A stretch of DNA of 45,926 nucleotides, taken from assembly GCF_014502795.1 (NCBI RefSeq), contig NZ_JACVHF010000021.1:1-45926 (forward strand). The letters run 5' to 3'. The stretch comes from Heliobacterium chlorum (GTDB lineage: Bacteria > Bacillota > Desulfitobacteriia > Heliobacteriales > Heliobacteriaceae). The position numbers were made by a program, and so were the translations under genes. Shown here one piece after another: positions 1-7,618 of the stretch (positions within the stretch are counted from its first letter, which is position 1; each line of letters starts with the position of its first letter). The notes beneath the pieces are model-generated. The model worked only from the letters and a program-made list of their open reading frames with translations, was not told the origin of the DNA and searched no databases.

Positions 1-2
1 CC

Positions 3-500
3 GACGTAGATTTCGTGGTGCTGGAATACCCCGGTGACGTAATCATCGAAACCAACCTTTCCGTAAACGGCGGATCGGTGTGGCAGGGATGGCAGACGGC
101 CACAAACGGTGGACCAGTGCCGGGCCTTGCAACCGGCATGAATCTTTCGGATGTAACGATACAAGTACGACAAACCCTAACGTCCGATCTTCCCATATCA
201 CCGAAGCTACACGGCTTTTGCCTAATGATAGAGGGGGAACGACCTGCAATCCCTTCGGTCGGTTCTTCTTTACGGGTGCTCCCCAAGAATCAGACGAAGT
301 CGGTCACCGCGAAGATAAAAACCAGTGTAGACGGCGTGACCTATTCGGCTTGGCAAACGGTTAACATGGGGCAGGTAATCTCCGTCCCTTATCCGGGATT
401 TTTTAAACTCACCAACTATGGTGGTCCTATCCGCTATCTCAATTCCAAAATGCCCTTGGAAGAGTCAATAACCGTATGCGGTGAGGTGATTGTCGCCTAA
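3..500 (+). CDS. Phage tail/appendage structural protein, C-terminal part
   Basis: The reading frame is open to the left edge, so the true start lies outside the window; the GTG at 15 is internal. The visible part has no signal peptide or membrane segment and is rich in beta-prone, Gly/Thr/Val-containing stretches (for example WQGWQTATNGG and YPGFFKLTNYGG). Such low-charge, repeated-turn sequences are usual in phage baseplate and tail appendage proteins. It is followed by four similar structural genes and then the lysis cassette, so I infer a virion component at the distal tail. No specific family is recognised. The stop codon overlaps the next start (TAATG), which shows translational coupling. 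Confidence 0.6.
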   Translation, partial: DVDFVVLEYPGDVIIETNLSVNGGSVWQGWQTATNGGPVPGLATGMNLSDVTIQVRQTLTSDLPISPKLHGFCLMIEGERPAIPSVGSSLRVLPKNQTKSVTAKIKTSVDGVTYSAWQTVNMGQVISVPYPGFFKLTNYGGPIRYLNSKMPLEESITVCGEVIVA

Positions 501-919
501 TGGGTGAACAATTAGATATAAAAGGTGAATGGTTTTTCGAGGTGGAAGGGGGTGCTGTGATCGGCCCCCTTTCTAATTTTATTACCAGTGCTGGGATGCT
601 ATTGTTGGCCCAGACTGTATCCAACCTTCCCAGTCCGTATTTAGTGGTGGGTGATGATTTAGCCTCCGGTGAAACCATTACCGAAGTGATACGGAAGCCG
701 GTCTCGACCATTGTTGTTTCGGGTTATCAAATCCGTTTTCGGACGCAGCTTTTGCAGAATGAAGGTAACGGGAACCACTCGAAAGCGGCGATTTTTATCG
801 GAGGAACCAACGTGACCGGAACCGGAACCATGCTGAATTTGCTATCTCAACCCTGGTCGAAAACGTCGAATACCATTCTAACCATAGAAACCCGAATCAC
901 GATAACGGCGGCAGTGTAA
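500..919 (+). CDS. Small phage structural protein (tail/baseplate region)
   Basis: A 139-residue protein whose ATG overlaps the preceding stop by one base. It is beta-rich with a hydrophobic N-terminal half (residues about 25-50 contain FITSAGMLLLAQTV) but no charged signal-peptide start. The second half has T/N/G-rich beta repeats (GGTNVTGTGTM). The size and the position between tail genes and the lysis cassette suit a small receptor-binding or baseplate-associated virion protein. The exact function cannot be named from sequence; it could equally be a capsid decoration protein. Confidence 0.55.
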   Translation: MGEQLDIKGEWFFEVEGGAVIGPLSNFITSAGMLLLAQTVSNLPSPYLVVGDDLASGETITEVIRKPVSTIVVSGYQIRFRTQLLQNEGNGNHSKAAIFIGGTNVTGTGTMLNLLSQPWSKTSNTILTIETRITITAAV

Positions 920-932
920 TGGAGGTGACTCG

Positions 933-1664
933 GTGCCGATCATAAATGCATTTAAGAGTGGAGTCAGCGTGATCGATGAAGCCACCATGAATTCGATCCT
1001 ATCCTTGCAGCCCTTTTCCTTGGTATACGACGGAACGCAAGTGGACAGCAAGGCCGGGACAGGCGTAACGCAATTTGATAATGCAAGCTATGACATGGCG
1101 ATTTATTTTACTGCGTTAAATGTTACCGAAATTTCACGGATCGAACTGGATGTTTTCAAAGCTGGGAACGGAGCCGATGTAACGGTGGAGATTCGATCCG
1201 GCCTTGTTACAGACGGCAGTACAGAAGGAACTTTGTTGAAAAAAATGGTGCTGCCCGCCGAGTTTATCCCAACAACGAAAGCCTATGTAAGCATCCCCTT
1301 CGATCTAACTGGCCTAACGAGTGGAGCAAGGTATTGGCTAGTGATTCGCAAAAGCGGAGATGCAATGAATTACTTTCGGCTTAACGGCGAAGCCGCAACC
1401 GATGCGAACTATCCCTGCTATTACCGGACGGGGACGGGTGCATGGGCGAGTACAACTGCAGCCCATTTCAAGATTTTCTCCGGTGAAAGCGGAGAACTAA
1501 AGCATGGTATGTACGGCAGCGGCTTTACCACGATTGAGTTTAGTGGCGAAATTATCCGCAAAATGTACCGTTACCTGCCCCCGGCGGGGACAACCCAAGG
1601 TGGGATTCGGGATGTGTTGACCTATACGTGGAACGGTGAATACCTGAAACGGGGAGGACTCTAA
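933..1664 (+). CDS. Phage tail appendage protein with beta-sandwich-like region
   Basis: A 243-residue protein starting at a GTG preceded by GGAGGTGA. Residues about 45-165 alternate short beta strands and include TEISRIELDVFKAGNGADVTVEIRSG and GARYWLVIRKSGDAMNYFRL, split here for brevity; this resembles carbohydrate-binding or galactose-binding-like sandwiches found in tail fibres. The C-terminus (IRDVLTYTWNGEYLKR) resembles the ends of tail-tip proteins. It is only 4 bp from the next structural gene. I infer a receptor-binding or adhesin role; the family is not confirmed. Confidence 0.55.
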   Translation: MPIINAFKSGVSVIDEATMNSILSLQPFSLVYDGTQVDSKAGTGVTQFDNASYDMAIYFTALNVTEISRIELDVFKAGNGADVTVEIRSGLVTDGSTEGTLLKKMVLPAEFIPTTKAYVSIPFDLTGLTSGARYWLVIRKSGDAMNYFRLNGEAATDANYPCYYRTGTGAWASTTAAHFKIFSGESGELKHGMYGSGFTTIEFSGEIIRKMYRYLPPAGTTQGGIRDVLTYTWNGEYLKRGGL

Positions 1665-1667
1665 AAA

Positions 1668-2312
1668 ATGTTCGGTCTGAATGAAACCCTGCTTTCCTTC
1701 CTGCGGCGGCAGGTAGGACTTCGAACCGATGCGTCAAGTAGTACAGGAAGCGTTCATGCCAAGCTGGGCGATATTAAAGATACTTCAAACACGAATTTTA
1801 GTACGGTAACTACGGCACTGGCCCGGAATCCCTGGGCAGCGGGGAAAAAAGTTTATATTACGAGTGGGTATAATGGATCGACATATGCGTTAAATACGCC
1901 CGATACAGAAATATTTAACCTAGCCGGCCCCCTAATGGTAATCGGTGGCTATATTCAATTCGGCGGCAATAGTTATGTTTGCTATAAACTTGAAAACGAC
2001 GGTAACTTCATCATTAACAACGTATGGGGCGACACAATGAACTCATCGAATGGTATTTACCAATGGCGATCGTCTGGTAGCAATACGGGATCAAGCCACG
2101 TTAGCTATCCCTTTTTCCTTCCCGATCCCTATCTGACTTTTTACGATTCTACAAACGCGTTTATATATACAAATAAGGCGGGGAACGGGCAAACCATTTT
2201 TACCTTCCCAACATCTTTCTTTATTGATCAGCGTTTACGTCTTACTTTCAAAACATCGTCTAATAGTCAATCCAACCCTTATATCCGGTGGGCAGTATAT
2301 TATATTCGCTAA
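1668..2312 (+). CDS. Probable tail fibre / receptor-binding protein
   Basis: A 214-residue protein with a short N-terminal helical segment (FGLNETLLSFLRRQVGLRTD) and an SSTGSVHAKLGDIKDT stretch typical of phage tail-fibre connectors, where coiled helices lead into a beta-rich tip. The remaining residues (about 60-214) are aromatic, Ser/Asn-rich beta sequence. It is directly downstream of the previous structural gene and 18 bp upstream of the Ig-like gene. The arrangement of short helix, linker and beta tip supports a fibre protein; host-receptor binding is inferred. Confidence 0.55.
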   Translation: MFGLNETLLSFLRRQVGLRTDASSSTGSVHAKLGDIKDTSNTNFSTVTTALARNPWAAGKKVYITSGYNGSTYALNTPDTEIFNLAGPLMVIGGYIQFGGNSYVCYKLENDGNFIINNVWGDTMNSSNGIYQWRSSGSNTGSSHVSYPFFLPDPYLTFYDSTNAFIYTNKAGNGQTIFTFPTSFFIDQRLRLTFKTSSNSQSNPYIRWAVYYIR

Positions 2313-2330
2313 TTATGGAGGTAACAAAGC

Positions 2331-2705
2331 ATGACCGACTTCATTGTGGAAAATGGATCTGTCTACAAAATAGAAAAAGACGGTAATTTTGTTTTTGACA
2401 AATCGTTTTATTGTGCAGAAATGATACTGACCATGACGGCTTCAAAAGATACGGCTACGGTGGGCGAAACCCTGCCCATAACCGTAGAACTCAAAGACTG
2501 GAAAGGCAATCCCCTACCGAAAACTTGCCCCGTTATTGTGCATGTAACCCATGAAGGGGAAGATGCAATTTCCCTAAACCTAACCCCCGATAATGGGAAA
2601 GCCGATTTTGATTTTACTAGCCATTCAATCGGATTTTTTACAATTCACGCGGAATGCAGCGAAATGATCTGTGGGGGCTGCTTTTTTAACGTGGAGGTGA
2701 CGTAA
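2331..2705 (+). CDS. Ig-like (bacterial Big_1-type) virion-associated protein
   Basis: A 124-residue protein preceded by GGAGG at suitable spacing. Residues about 32-124 look like one immunoglobulin-like domain: TASKDTATVGETLPITVEL, then DWKGNPLPKTCPVIVHV, a GKADFDF strand and a closing FTIHAECSE strand, as in invasin/Big_1 folds. Phages often attach such domains to capsid or tail proteins for weak carbohydrate binding. Four cysteines in the C-terminal third (TCPVIV, HAEC, ICGGC) may form disulfides. It lies in the structural run just before lysis genes. Confidence 0.6.
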   Translation: MTDFIVENGSVYKIEKDGNFVFDKSFYCAEMILTMTASKDTATVGETLPITVELKDWKGNPLPKTCPVIVHVTHEGEDAISLNLTPDNGKADFDFTSHSIGFFTIHAECSEMICGGCFFNVEVT

Positions 2706-2707
2706 TA

Positions 2708-2878
2708 ATGACTAGACCAGGGCTAACAGTCCCCAAATCAAAGAAACAGCAGAAATCGGAAGGTATTAGAATCAAAATCTCCGATTATGCCGCCCGAAAA
2801 GCCAAGGGTGAAAAGCCTTCCCTAGACAACATTACGGAAAAAATAGATTTAATTATAGAACTATTACTGAAAGACTAA
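2708..2878 (+). CDS. Small phage protein, 56 residues
   Basis: A short gene beginning two bases after the stop of the Ig-like gene (TAATAATG) and preceded by GGAGGTGACG inside that gene. The product starts MTRPGLTVPKSKKQ, is basic in its first half, and ends in an amphipathic helix (DNITEKIDLIIELLLKD). A strong terminator overlaps its stop, so it closes the structural operon. Small basic proteins at this position are common in Bacillales phages, but I cannot assign a family. Confidence 0.6.
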   Translation: MTRPGLTVPKSKKQQKSEGIRIKISDYAARKAKGEKPSLDNITEKIDLIIELLLKD

Positions 2879-2899
2879 GACGCAAAGCAGCGTCTTTTT
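2877..2899 (+). terminator. Rho-independent terminator after structural operon
   Basis: A perfect 7-bp stem AAGACGC / GCGTCTT with a 6-nt loop is followed by a T tract. It begins inside the stop codon of the preceding small gene and separates the structural genes from the lysis cassette. Confidence 0.85.
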
Positions 2900-2924
2900 A
2901 ATATGTCTCAAAAAGAGGGGGGTT

Positions 2925-3170
2925 GTGGTGGATAGTTTGATTTCGGAAGCCTTGCAACAGGGACTATGGGCGGCTTTATTCGTTTCTTTGTATTTGTACC
3001 AACTGCAAGAGGGCAGGCGGCAACAGCAGGAAGCTAAGAGCCGGGAAGACAAACTGACGGCTTTTTTATCCGAAATGTCAAAGCAATTCGAAGCCCTGGC
3101 CCGGCAGTATGAACGGCTTTCCGAAGACGTGCAGGACATTAAGACCGAGATTCGCTGTCATTCGAAGTAG
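2925..3170 (+). CDS. UviB/BhlA-family holin-like protein
   Basis: An 81-residue protein with one N-terminal membrane segment (GLWAALFVSLYLYQL, residues about 13-27) followed by a charged coiled-coil tail rich in Q, E, R and K. This is the layout of BhlA/UviB proteins, which act as holin-like or spanin-like membrane proteins in Bacillales phage lysis cassettes. The start is one of two adjacent GTG codons (2925 or 2928) after AGAGGGGGG; 2928 has better spacing. It lies immediately upstream of the amidase and of a second holin, so lysis is its likely role. Confidence 0.75.
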   Translation: MVDSLISEALQQGLWAALFVSLYLYQLQEGRRQQQEAKSREDKLTAFLSEMSKQFEALARQYERLSEDVQDIKTEIRCHSK

Positions 3171-3186
3171 TAAAGGAGGATATAAC

Positions 3187-3867
3187 ATGATCGAAATCAT
3201 TCAAGACATTTTGCCGAAAGGTGCCAAGAATCGGCCCGGCTATTCCATGAAACCGACCTTTATTACTGTCCACAATACCGGAAACGCTGCGAACGGAGCC
3301 AATGCTGCGGGCCATAATGCCTTTATCAAATCAGCCTCAGCCGGAACGACTAGCTGGCATTTTACCGTTGACGAAAAGGAAATCTATCAGCATTTACCCA
3401 TTACAGAAAATGCTTGGCATGCAGGCGACGGCGGTAACGGCCCCGGCAACCGTACCAGCATAGGGATCGAAATCTGTGAAAATGCAGACGGTAACGAGGC
3501 CAAGGGCGAAGAAAACGCCAAGGATCTGATCTGCAAGCTGATGATGGAAAATAACATTCCCCTGGAAAACATCGTTCCACATAAGCATTGGACAGGAAAA
3601 GAATGCCCTCATGTGATCCTGCCCCATTGGGATTCCTTTATCGCTGGCGTTAAAGAACGGGTAGACGCAGAAAATGTCCGGAACGCTGAGGAACAAGCGA
3701 AAGCAGCAGCCCAGAAACTATATGCCCAGATCCCAGATTGGGCAAGACCCACAATGATTAAGTTGCATGAACGGGGAACGGTAGCAGACCCACTGGGTGA
3801 TCAATCGTTTTACCGGGTGATGGTGCTGCTGGACAAAATCGGCCTTTTTGAAAAATTCAGTGCCTAA
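3187..3867 (+). CDS. N-acetylmuramoyl-L-alanine amidase (endolysin)
   Basis: The start is the ATG after AAAGGAGGATATAAC; the frame is open upstream but only this ATG has a ribosome site. The 226-residue product begins with an Amidase_2 (PGRP-like) domain, residues about 5-160. The zinc ligands are visible as H29 (VHNTG), H132 (PHKH) and C140 (KECPH), and the E95 region (SIGIEICEN) matches the family. The C-terminal 60 residues (PDWARPTMIKLHERGTV and FYRVMVLLDKIG) resemble a small wall-binding or SLH-like tail. It cuts the bond between MurNAc and the stem peptide to release virions. It sits between two holin-like genes. Confidence 0.93.
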   Translation: MIEIIQDILPKGAKNRPGYSMKPTFITVHNTGNAANGANAAGHNAFIKSASAGTTSWHFTVDEKEIYQHLPITENAWHAGDGGNGPGNRTSIGIEICENADGNEAKGEENAKDLICKLMMENNIPLENIVPHKHWTGKECPHVILPHWDSFIAGVKERVDAENVRNAEEQAKAAAQKLYAQIPDWARPTMIKLHERGTVADPLGDQSFYRVMVLLDKIGLFEKFSA

Positions 3868-3886
3868 TAAGAAAGGGTGGTTACAA

Positions 3887-4114
3887 ATGTTTGATTCAAC
3901 AATTATTGTCGGTCTGATCGTGGCCCTGGGACAACTGGCAAAAAGCTATATGGAACACAAGTATATCCCGGCTCTTTCCCTGGTGCTGGGCGTGATCGCT
4001 GGCCTTTTCCTTATCCCTGCCGACACGATCCAAACCGGGATCGTCAACGGTCTAATGGCTGGCCTTTCGGCCTGTGGCCTGTATGATGTGTCGAAATCCA
4101 TTCATGTAGAATAA
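3887..4114 (+). CDS. Phage holin
   Basis: A 75-residue protein whose ATG follows GAAAGGGTGG. There are three hydrophobic stretches: residues about 5-18 (IIVGLIVALGQLA), 27-45 (PALSLVLGVIAGLFLI) and 50-66 (IQTGIVNGLMAGLSACGLY). This matches the Phage_holin_5_2-like family. Holins permeabilise the membrane so that the endolysin upstream reaches the wall. It is the last lysis gene and is followed by a strong terminator. An extended start 13 codons upstream, overlapping the amidase, is possible but has no ribosome site. Confidence 0.85.
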   Translation: MFDSTIIVGLIVALGQLAKSYMEHKYIPALSLVLGVIAGLFLIPADTIQTGIVNGLMAGLSACGLYDVSKSIHVE

Positions 4115-4128
4115 AATCCCTTTCCCTG

Positions 4129-4165
4129 CCCGTCGGCCTTTTTTGGCTGGCGGGTTATTTTTTTG
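4129..4165 (+). terminator. Terminator after lysis cassette
   Basis: A GC-rich stem CCCGTCGGCC / GGCTGGCGGG (with G-T pairs) and T loop is followed by TTATTTTTTTG. The T tract runs directly into the promoter-like motif that starts at 4163. Confidence 0.85.
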
Positions 4166-4205
4166 TCACAAATCAGGACGCGAAACGTCATCAAAGAAAT
4201 ATAGG
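4163..4205 (+). promoter_or_regulatory. Phage promoter-like motif, site 1
   Basis: TTGTCACAA (4163-4171), 14 bp, CGTCATCAAAG (4186-4196), then ATAGG (4201-4205). The same three blocks at the same spacing occur before the genes at 10528, 19653 and 20906. Here it directly follows the lysis terminator and precedes the replication module. It does not fit a sigma-A promoter, because the distance from TTGTCA to the downstream block is too long. Confidence 0.55.
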
Positions 4206-4216
4206 AGGTCGAGAAA

Positions 4217-4423
4217 ATGATCAAACCAATTGACCCAGCCAAGCAAAAGCGGAAGGGCGAACTGTGGTGCCCATACTGCGGAAAGTGGCAAAAGTTCAAA
4301 AAAGATCCTTGGACGGGATACAAGAAATGCCCAGCCTGTGAAATGTCTGCCCATGACTTTCATGTGAGGACGGTAAACCACCTATGGGGAAATGTGGGGA
4401 AAAAGCCCAGAGAACGGAGGTAA
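4217..4423 (+). CDS. Small zinc-ribbon protein
   Basis: A 68-residue protein with start ATG after AGGAGGTCGAGAAA. Residues about 18-37 carry two knuckles, CPYC and CPAC, separated by a basic linker; this is a four-cysteine zinc ribbon as in small phage nucleic-acid-binding or transcription accessory proteins. The C-terminus is basic (KKPRERR). It is the first gene of the replication transcript and is separated by only 7 bp from the initiator gene. A regulatory or DNA-binding role is inferred. Confidence 0.7.
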   Translation: MIKPIDPAKQKRKGELWCPYCGKWQKFKKDPWTGYKKCPACEMSAHDFHVRTVNHLWGNVGKKPRERR

Positions 4424-4430
4424 CAAAGTC

Positions 4431-5402
4431 GTGGAGAAATCAAACACCCTGCAACCCAAACCCGAAATGGTGGGATTCCGGGTACTAAAAACGGCGATAA
4501 CGAGCGAGCTGATTGCCAATCTGGGACCGGAACGATGGATGTTGCTGTGCATTATCGCAGCCCATATGGACGGAAATGGGGAATGCTTCCCTTCCCAGAA
4601 GACCCTGGCCATATTAACAAATAAAACCCAATGCACGATTAGCCGGTGGGTGAAGTCACTTCTGGAATTTCAATGGAATGGAGAACCGATTCTGCTCAGG
4701 GAAATGCGAAAGCCACCAAACTCAATGGTGGAGTATTCCCATTACAAGATAATGCCAGCAGCTCAGGTTATAGCTAGCCCTATAGCAGAAGTGCATACCC
4801 CCTTATCAGAAACGAATATGCCCCATGCACAAGTGCATAACCCTCCCGCAGAAATGAATGTGCCCCATGCAGAGGTGCATAACCCCTTATCAAAAATGAA
4901 TATAACCCATGCACAAGTGCATGACCCCATTCACCCGGTATATACAAAGAATAATGGTATATATGATCCCCCGGTAATTTACTGTAATAACGATATAAAC
5001 GGTAATACAGTTGAGTCGACCGTAGACGAAACAACAAACGAGGAACCTACCGAGGATCCTATGACAGCCCAAGATGTAATCCAATACTTTTGCGATCGTT
5101 ACCGGGAGAAGTACAATGCGAACTATTCCCCAAACTGGGCTAGGGACATGAAGCTGGTGAAGACCAAGCTAATCGGGCAATACTCACCGGAACAACTGCG
5201 GCAGATCGTGGACATTTCAGTGGAGATGTACGAGAAGTGGGGAACCCTTTCTAAATTCCCTCGTCCCAGCATCGCGGCCCTGACAAGCTGGATGCCGGAA
5301 AAAGCTCTAGCAATGGCTCAGCAACGGGAAGCAAGAATGAATATACCGGAACATGGTGGTAGGACAGGTGATGAACTCCTTGCCCTGTTAGACCGGATAT
5401 AA
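4431..5402 (+). CDS. Replication initiator, O/DnaD-like, with N-terminal winged helix
   Basis: A 323-residue protein. I chose GTG 4431, placed 10 nt after CGGAGG; the ATG at 4392 lies inside the upstream gene without a ribosome site. The N-terminus is a winged-helix domain (residues about 20-100; CFPSQKTLAILTNKTQCTISRWVK is split as CFPSQKTLAILTNK and TQCTISRWVK) typical of phage O-like initiators. A linker of three and a half 14-residue repeats (AxVHNPxxxMNxxH) follows and is encoded by 42-bp DNA repeats. The C-terminal part (residues about 210-320) looks like a DnaD/helicase-recruitment helical region. It is followed by helicase loader and helicase genes. It is expected to bind the origin and load the replisome. 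Confidence 0.8.
   Translation: MEKSNTLQPKPEMVGFRVLKTAITSELIANLGPERWMLLCIIAAHMDGNGECFPSQKTLAILTNKTQCTISRWVKSLLEFQWNGEPILLREMRKPPNSMVEYSHYKIMPAAQVIASPIAEVHTPLSETNMPHAQVHNPPAEMNVPHAEVHNPLSKMNITHAQVHDPIHPVYTKNNGIYDPPVIYCNNDINGNTVESTVDETTNEEPTEDPMTAQDVIQYFCDRYREKYNANYSPNWARDMKLVKTKLIGQYSPEQLRQIVDISVEMYEKWGTLSKFPRPSIAALTSWMPEKALAMAQQREARMNIPEHGGRTGDELLALLDRI
4783..5012 (+). repeat. Putative replication origin: four 42-bp iterons plus AT-rich segment
   Basis: Four units start exactly 42 bp apart at 4783, 4825, 4867 and 4909. Each is headed by a 14-bp block: TAGCAGAAGTGCAT, ATGCACAAGTGCAT, ATGCAGAGGTGCAT, ATGCACAAGTGCAT. Two copies are exact inverted repeats (ATGCAC-AA-GTGCAT). Immediately downstream, 4937-5012 is strikingly A+T-rich (tatatac, taatggtatatatg, taataacgatataa), a likely unwinding element. 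Iterons plus AT-rich DNA within the initiator gene is the arrangement of lambda ori in gene O. Confidence 0.65.
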
Positions 5403-5414
5403 GGGGTGACAAGC

Positions 5415-6176
5415 GTGGACAATTGCTTATTAAAGGGTAAGTGCAAGCAAGCTAGAAACCCTGCCTTGTGCAGCCCCTTGTGCTATGCCTTCCTAAAATT
5501 GCAAGGGGAATCCGGTAGCGGTGGCATCTGGGGATTGGCGGGAATTCCGAAAGTCTATGCCGGGCAGACGACGGCAAACATTCCATTCGAACGGGAAAAC
5601 CCGGTGGCCTACGCGGCCGTCCAAAAATATTGTGCCGATGTATTGGGGAAAGTGACCAAGGGCTGCGGCTTATACCTATTTTCTATCCCCCAGATGGACA
5701 ACCCCAAGGGAACCGGTACCGGGAAGACCACGGCAGCGGTGGCGATTTTGAACGAATTCCTTGTGGCCCGAACGATTCAACACGTAAAAAAAGAACGACA
5801 GATCGACGAAATCCCGGCCCTGTTTGTCAATGCATCCAAGTATCAAAACGTATTTAATGCTCAGTTTCGCGGAACTCCGGAAATGCAGCAAACTGCAAGC
5901 TATCAATATTATCAGCTAAAGGAACGGATGATGCGGACTGAGCTGCTGGTGCTGGATGACATCGGAGTTAGGGAAGCCACAGAGGCGTATCGAGCCGAAT
6001 TTTACGAAGTGATTGACGGGCGGGTGATTGAAGGACTTACAACCATTTACACGTCAAACCTGCCCCTTCCCGAGATCGCTAGGCTGCTAGATGACCGGAT
6101 CGTAAGCCGAATCGAGGGAACCGCAATCCCCGTATCATTCCGGGGGGTAGACCATAGAAAGGCGGGGATATTTTAA
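5415..6176 (+). CDS. DnaC-like helicase loader ATPase
   Basis: A 253-residue protein; GTG 5415 has AAGGGG at 8 nt, whereas GTG 5406 has no ribosome site. The N-terminus carries cysteines (CLLKGKCKQARNPALC and SPLC) that may form a small metal-binding element. The AAA+ core follows: Walker A GTGTGKTT with K104, Walker B ELLVLDDIG with D181-D182, sensor-1 TIYTSNLP, and an arginine-rich end (DDRIVSRIEG) like DnaC/DnaI. It delivers the helicase encoded next (overlap TAATG) onto the origin. Confidence 0.85.
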   Translation: MDNCLLKGKCKQARNPALCSPLCYAFLKLQGESGSGGIWGLAGIPKVYAGQTTANIPFERENPVAYAAVQKYCADVLGKVTKGCGLYLFSIPQMDNPKGTGTGKTTAAVAILNEFLVARTIQHVKKERQIDEIPALFVNASKYQNVFNAQFRGTPEMQQTASYQYYQLKERMMRTELLVLDDIGVREATEAYRAEFYEVIDGRVIEGLTTIYTSNLPLPEIARLLDDRIVSRIEGTAIPVSFRGVDHRKAGIF

Positions 6177-7444
6177 TGCTTGAATCCCAACTGATTTCCA
6201 AAGCCATCGACGAAAATGCATTCCACCAACTTTATTTATACAACATTGATGGAGACGATTTCCCCACCATGGGCAAGGTGTACGCATTTATTCGGGACTA
6301 TGTAAAAGAGAACGGAAAAGCCCCCGATCCCCGGACGGTAGCGGCGGAGTTTGAAGAATTTGACTATATGCCGGGTGTTGCCGATACTTTTAAGTTTCTT
6401 TGCACCCGGTTAAAGGCCCAAACCACAAAACGCCAAGCATTCGAACTGTTGCAAAATCAAGCCGGAAAGAAGTTTTCCGACCTGCCAGGGGATAAGTTCA
6501 TTTCTTGGCTCAAAGAAGAAACATCCCGAATTGAAACCCTAACAGCATCGACCTTTTCTTTGGGAACCAACTATGCAGCCAATGGCAACGAACGGCGGGA
6601 ATGGTACGAGGAAGCAAAGACTGCTCGTGATTCAGTCTTTATTCCCACTCCCTACGCAAGCCTAACGGAAGCACTGGCAGGCGGACTTGAAACAGGAGAT
6701 TTTATATTGCTGATGGCCTTTACAAACCGGGGCAAAAGCTGGATCGCGTCCCATATCGGCCTAACAGCCTGGGAGAACCGTTTCCCGGTGCTGCATTATT
6801 CGCCCGAACTTTCGAAAAAACAGCAAAGCCTTCGCCTGGATACCCTGATGGGAAAATTCGATAACGTAAAGCTACGGCGGGGTCAGTTGGACAGCGAGGA
6901 AGCCTATTTCGGATACCTGGATGCCTTTTCCCCAGAGATAGCGGAAGCTCAAGGTGCCTATGTGATTAAGACCATGGAAGACCTGCCCGGTGGGTTGACC
7001 ATTGAGGCTATAGAGGCTGACCTGCAAACCTATCCCGATACAAAGATGGTAATCATTGACGGATTCAACCTAATGATTCACGGAAAGGGAAGGGGGATGC
7101 GGGATGCAATGACGGCTACATCGCGGCGGTTACGGCAGCTGTTCGGGCGGTACGGGGTCGCTGGGCTCGTAGTTCACCAAACCCCCGGAGCGGCCGAAAA
7201 AGAGGGGCTAAAGCAGGATGATGACGGGAACCGAATTATAAAACCTCCAAAACTAACGGATTACAGTGAAACCATCGCTGTGATTCAAGATGCCGCAACG
7301 GTCTTAACCTTTGATGCGGCAGATGGGATCGGCAAAATTTCGATTGAGAAATGCCGCGAACCGAACGTGGGAAAAGTGGTAGAACTGTCGGTGAATTTCA
7401 ACCTGGGGCATATTCGGGAAACGGATGTAACCGACCTGTTTTAG
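6176..7444 (+). CDS. Replicative DNA helicase, DnaB-type
   Basis: A 422-residue protein whose ATG overlaps the loader stop. Residues about 1-100 are a helical DnaB-like N-terminal domain and residues about 165-420 a RecA-like ATPase. Walker A is the variant TNRGKSW (K187) and Walker B is MVIIDGFN (D295). The arginine-finger/H4 region is seen as VVHQTPGAAEKEG and EKCREPNVGK. DnaB-type helicases unwind the fork as hexamers. It is shorter than the host DnaB (about 450 residues), as is usual in phages. It forms one operon with initiator and loader. Confidence 0.85.
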   Translation: MLESQLISKAIDENAFHQLYLYNIDGDDFPTMGKVYAFIRDYVKENGKAPDPRTVAAEFEEFDYMPGVADTFKFLCTRLKAQTTKRQAFELLQNQAGKKFSDLPGDKFISWLKEETSRIETLTASTFSLGTNYAANGNERREWYEEAKTARDSVFIPTPYASLTEALAGGLETGDFILLMAFTNRGKSWIASHIGLTAWENRFPVLHYSPELSKKQQSLRLDTLMGKFDNVKLRRGQLDSEEAYFGYLDAFSPEIAEAQGAYVIKTMEDLPGGLTIEAIEADLQTYPDTKMVIIDGFNLMIHGKGRGMRDAMTATSRRLRQLFGRYGVAGLVVHQTPGAAEKEGLKQDDDGNRIIKPPKLTDYSETIAVIQDAATVLTFDAADGIGKISIEKCREPNVGKVVELSVNFNLGHIRETDVTDLF

Positions 7445-7522
7445 GCTTTCATGGGAAAGTTCCCACAAGTTGCGGGGTAGATATACAAACATTGATCATT
7501 TATTATAGCAAAGGTCTTCTGG

Positions 7523-7588
7523 TTGGAGTTTTTCCGACAAAATTATTATGGGAATGTGCGACATTGCGTTGTATCGCAGTAACTCCAA
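7523..7588 (+). promoter_or_regulatory. Nested hairpin leader upstream of antirepressor gene
   Basis: An outer stem TTGGAGTT (7523-7530) / AACTCCAA (7581-7588) encloses an inner stem TGCGA (7557-7561) / TCGCA (7574-7578). It lies in the 174-bp gap before the Bro gene and ends about 30 nt before its start codon. It may be a leader RNA structure or an operator; no T tract follows, so it is not a simple terminator. Confidence 0.35.
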
Positions 7589-7618
7589 AAGGGTCAAAAA
7601 AAGAAAGGGCGATCAAAC

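Noticed and set aside
4783-4938. CRISPR-like regular repeats
   Set aside because: The units are exactly in frame, 42 bp with no distinct spacers, and lie inside a gene; an iteron origin explains them better. No CRISPR array was seen in the window.
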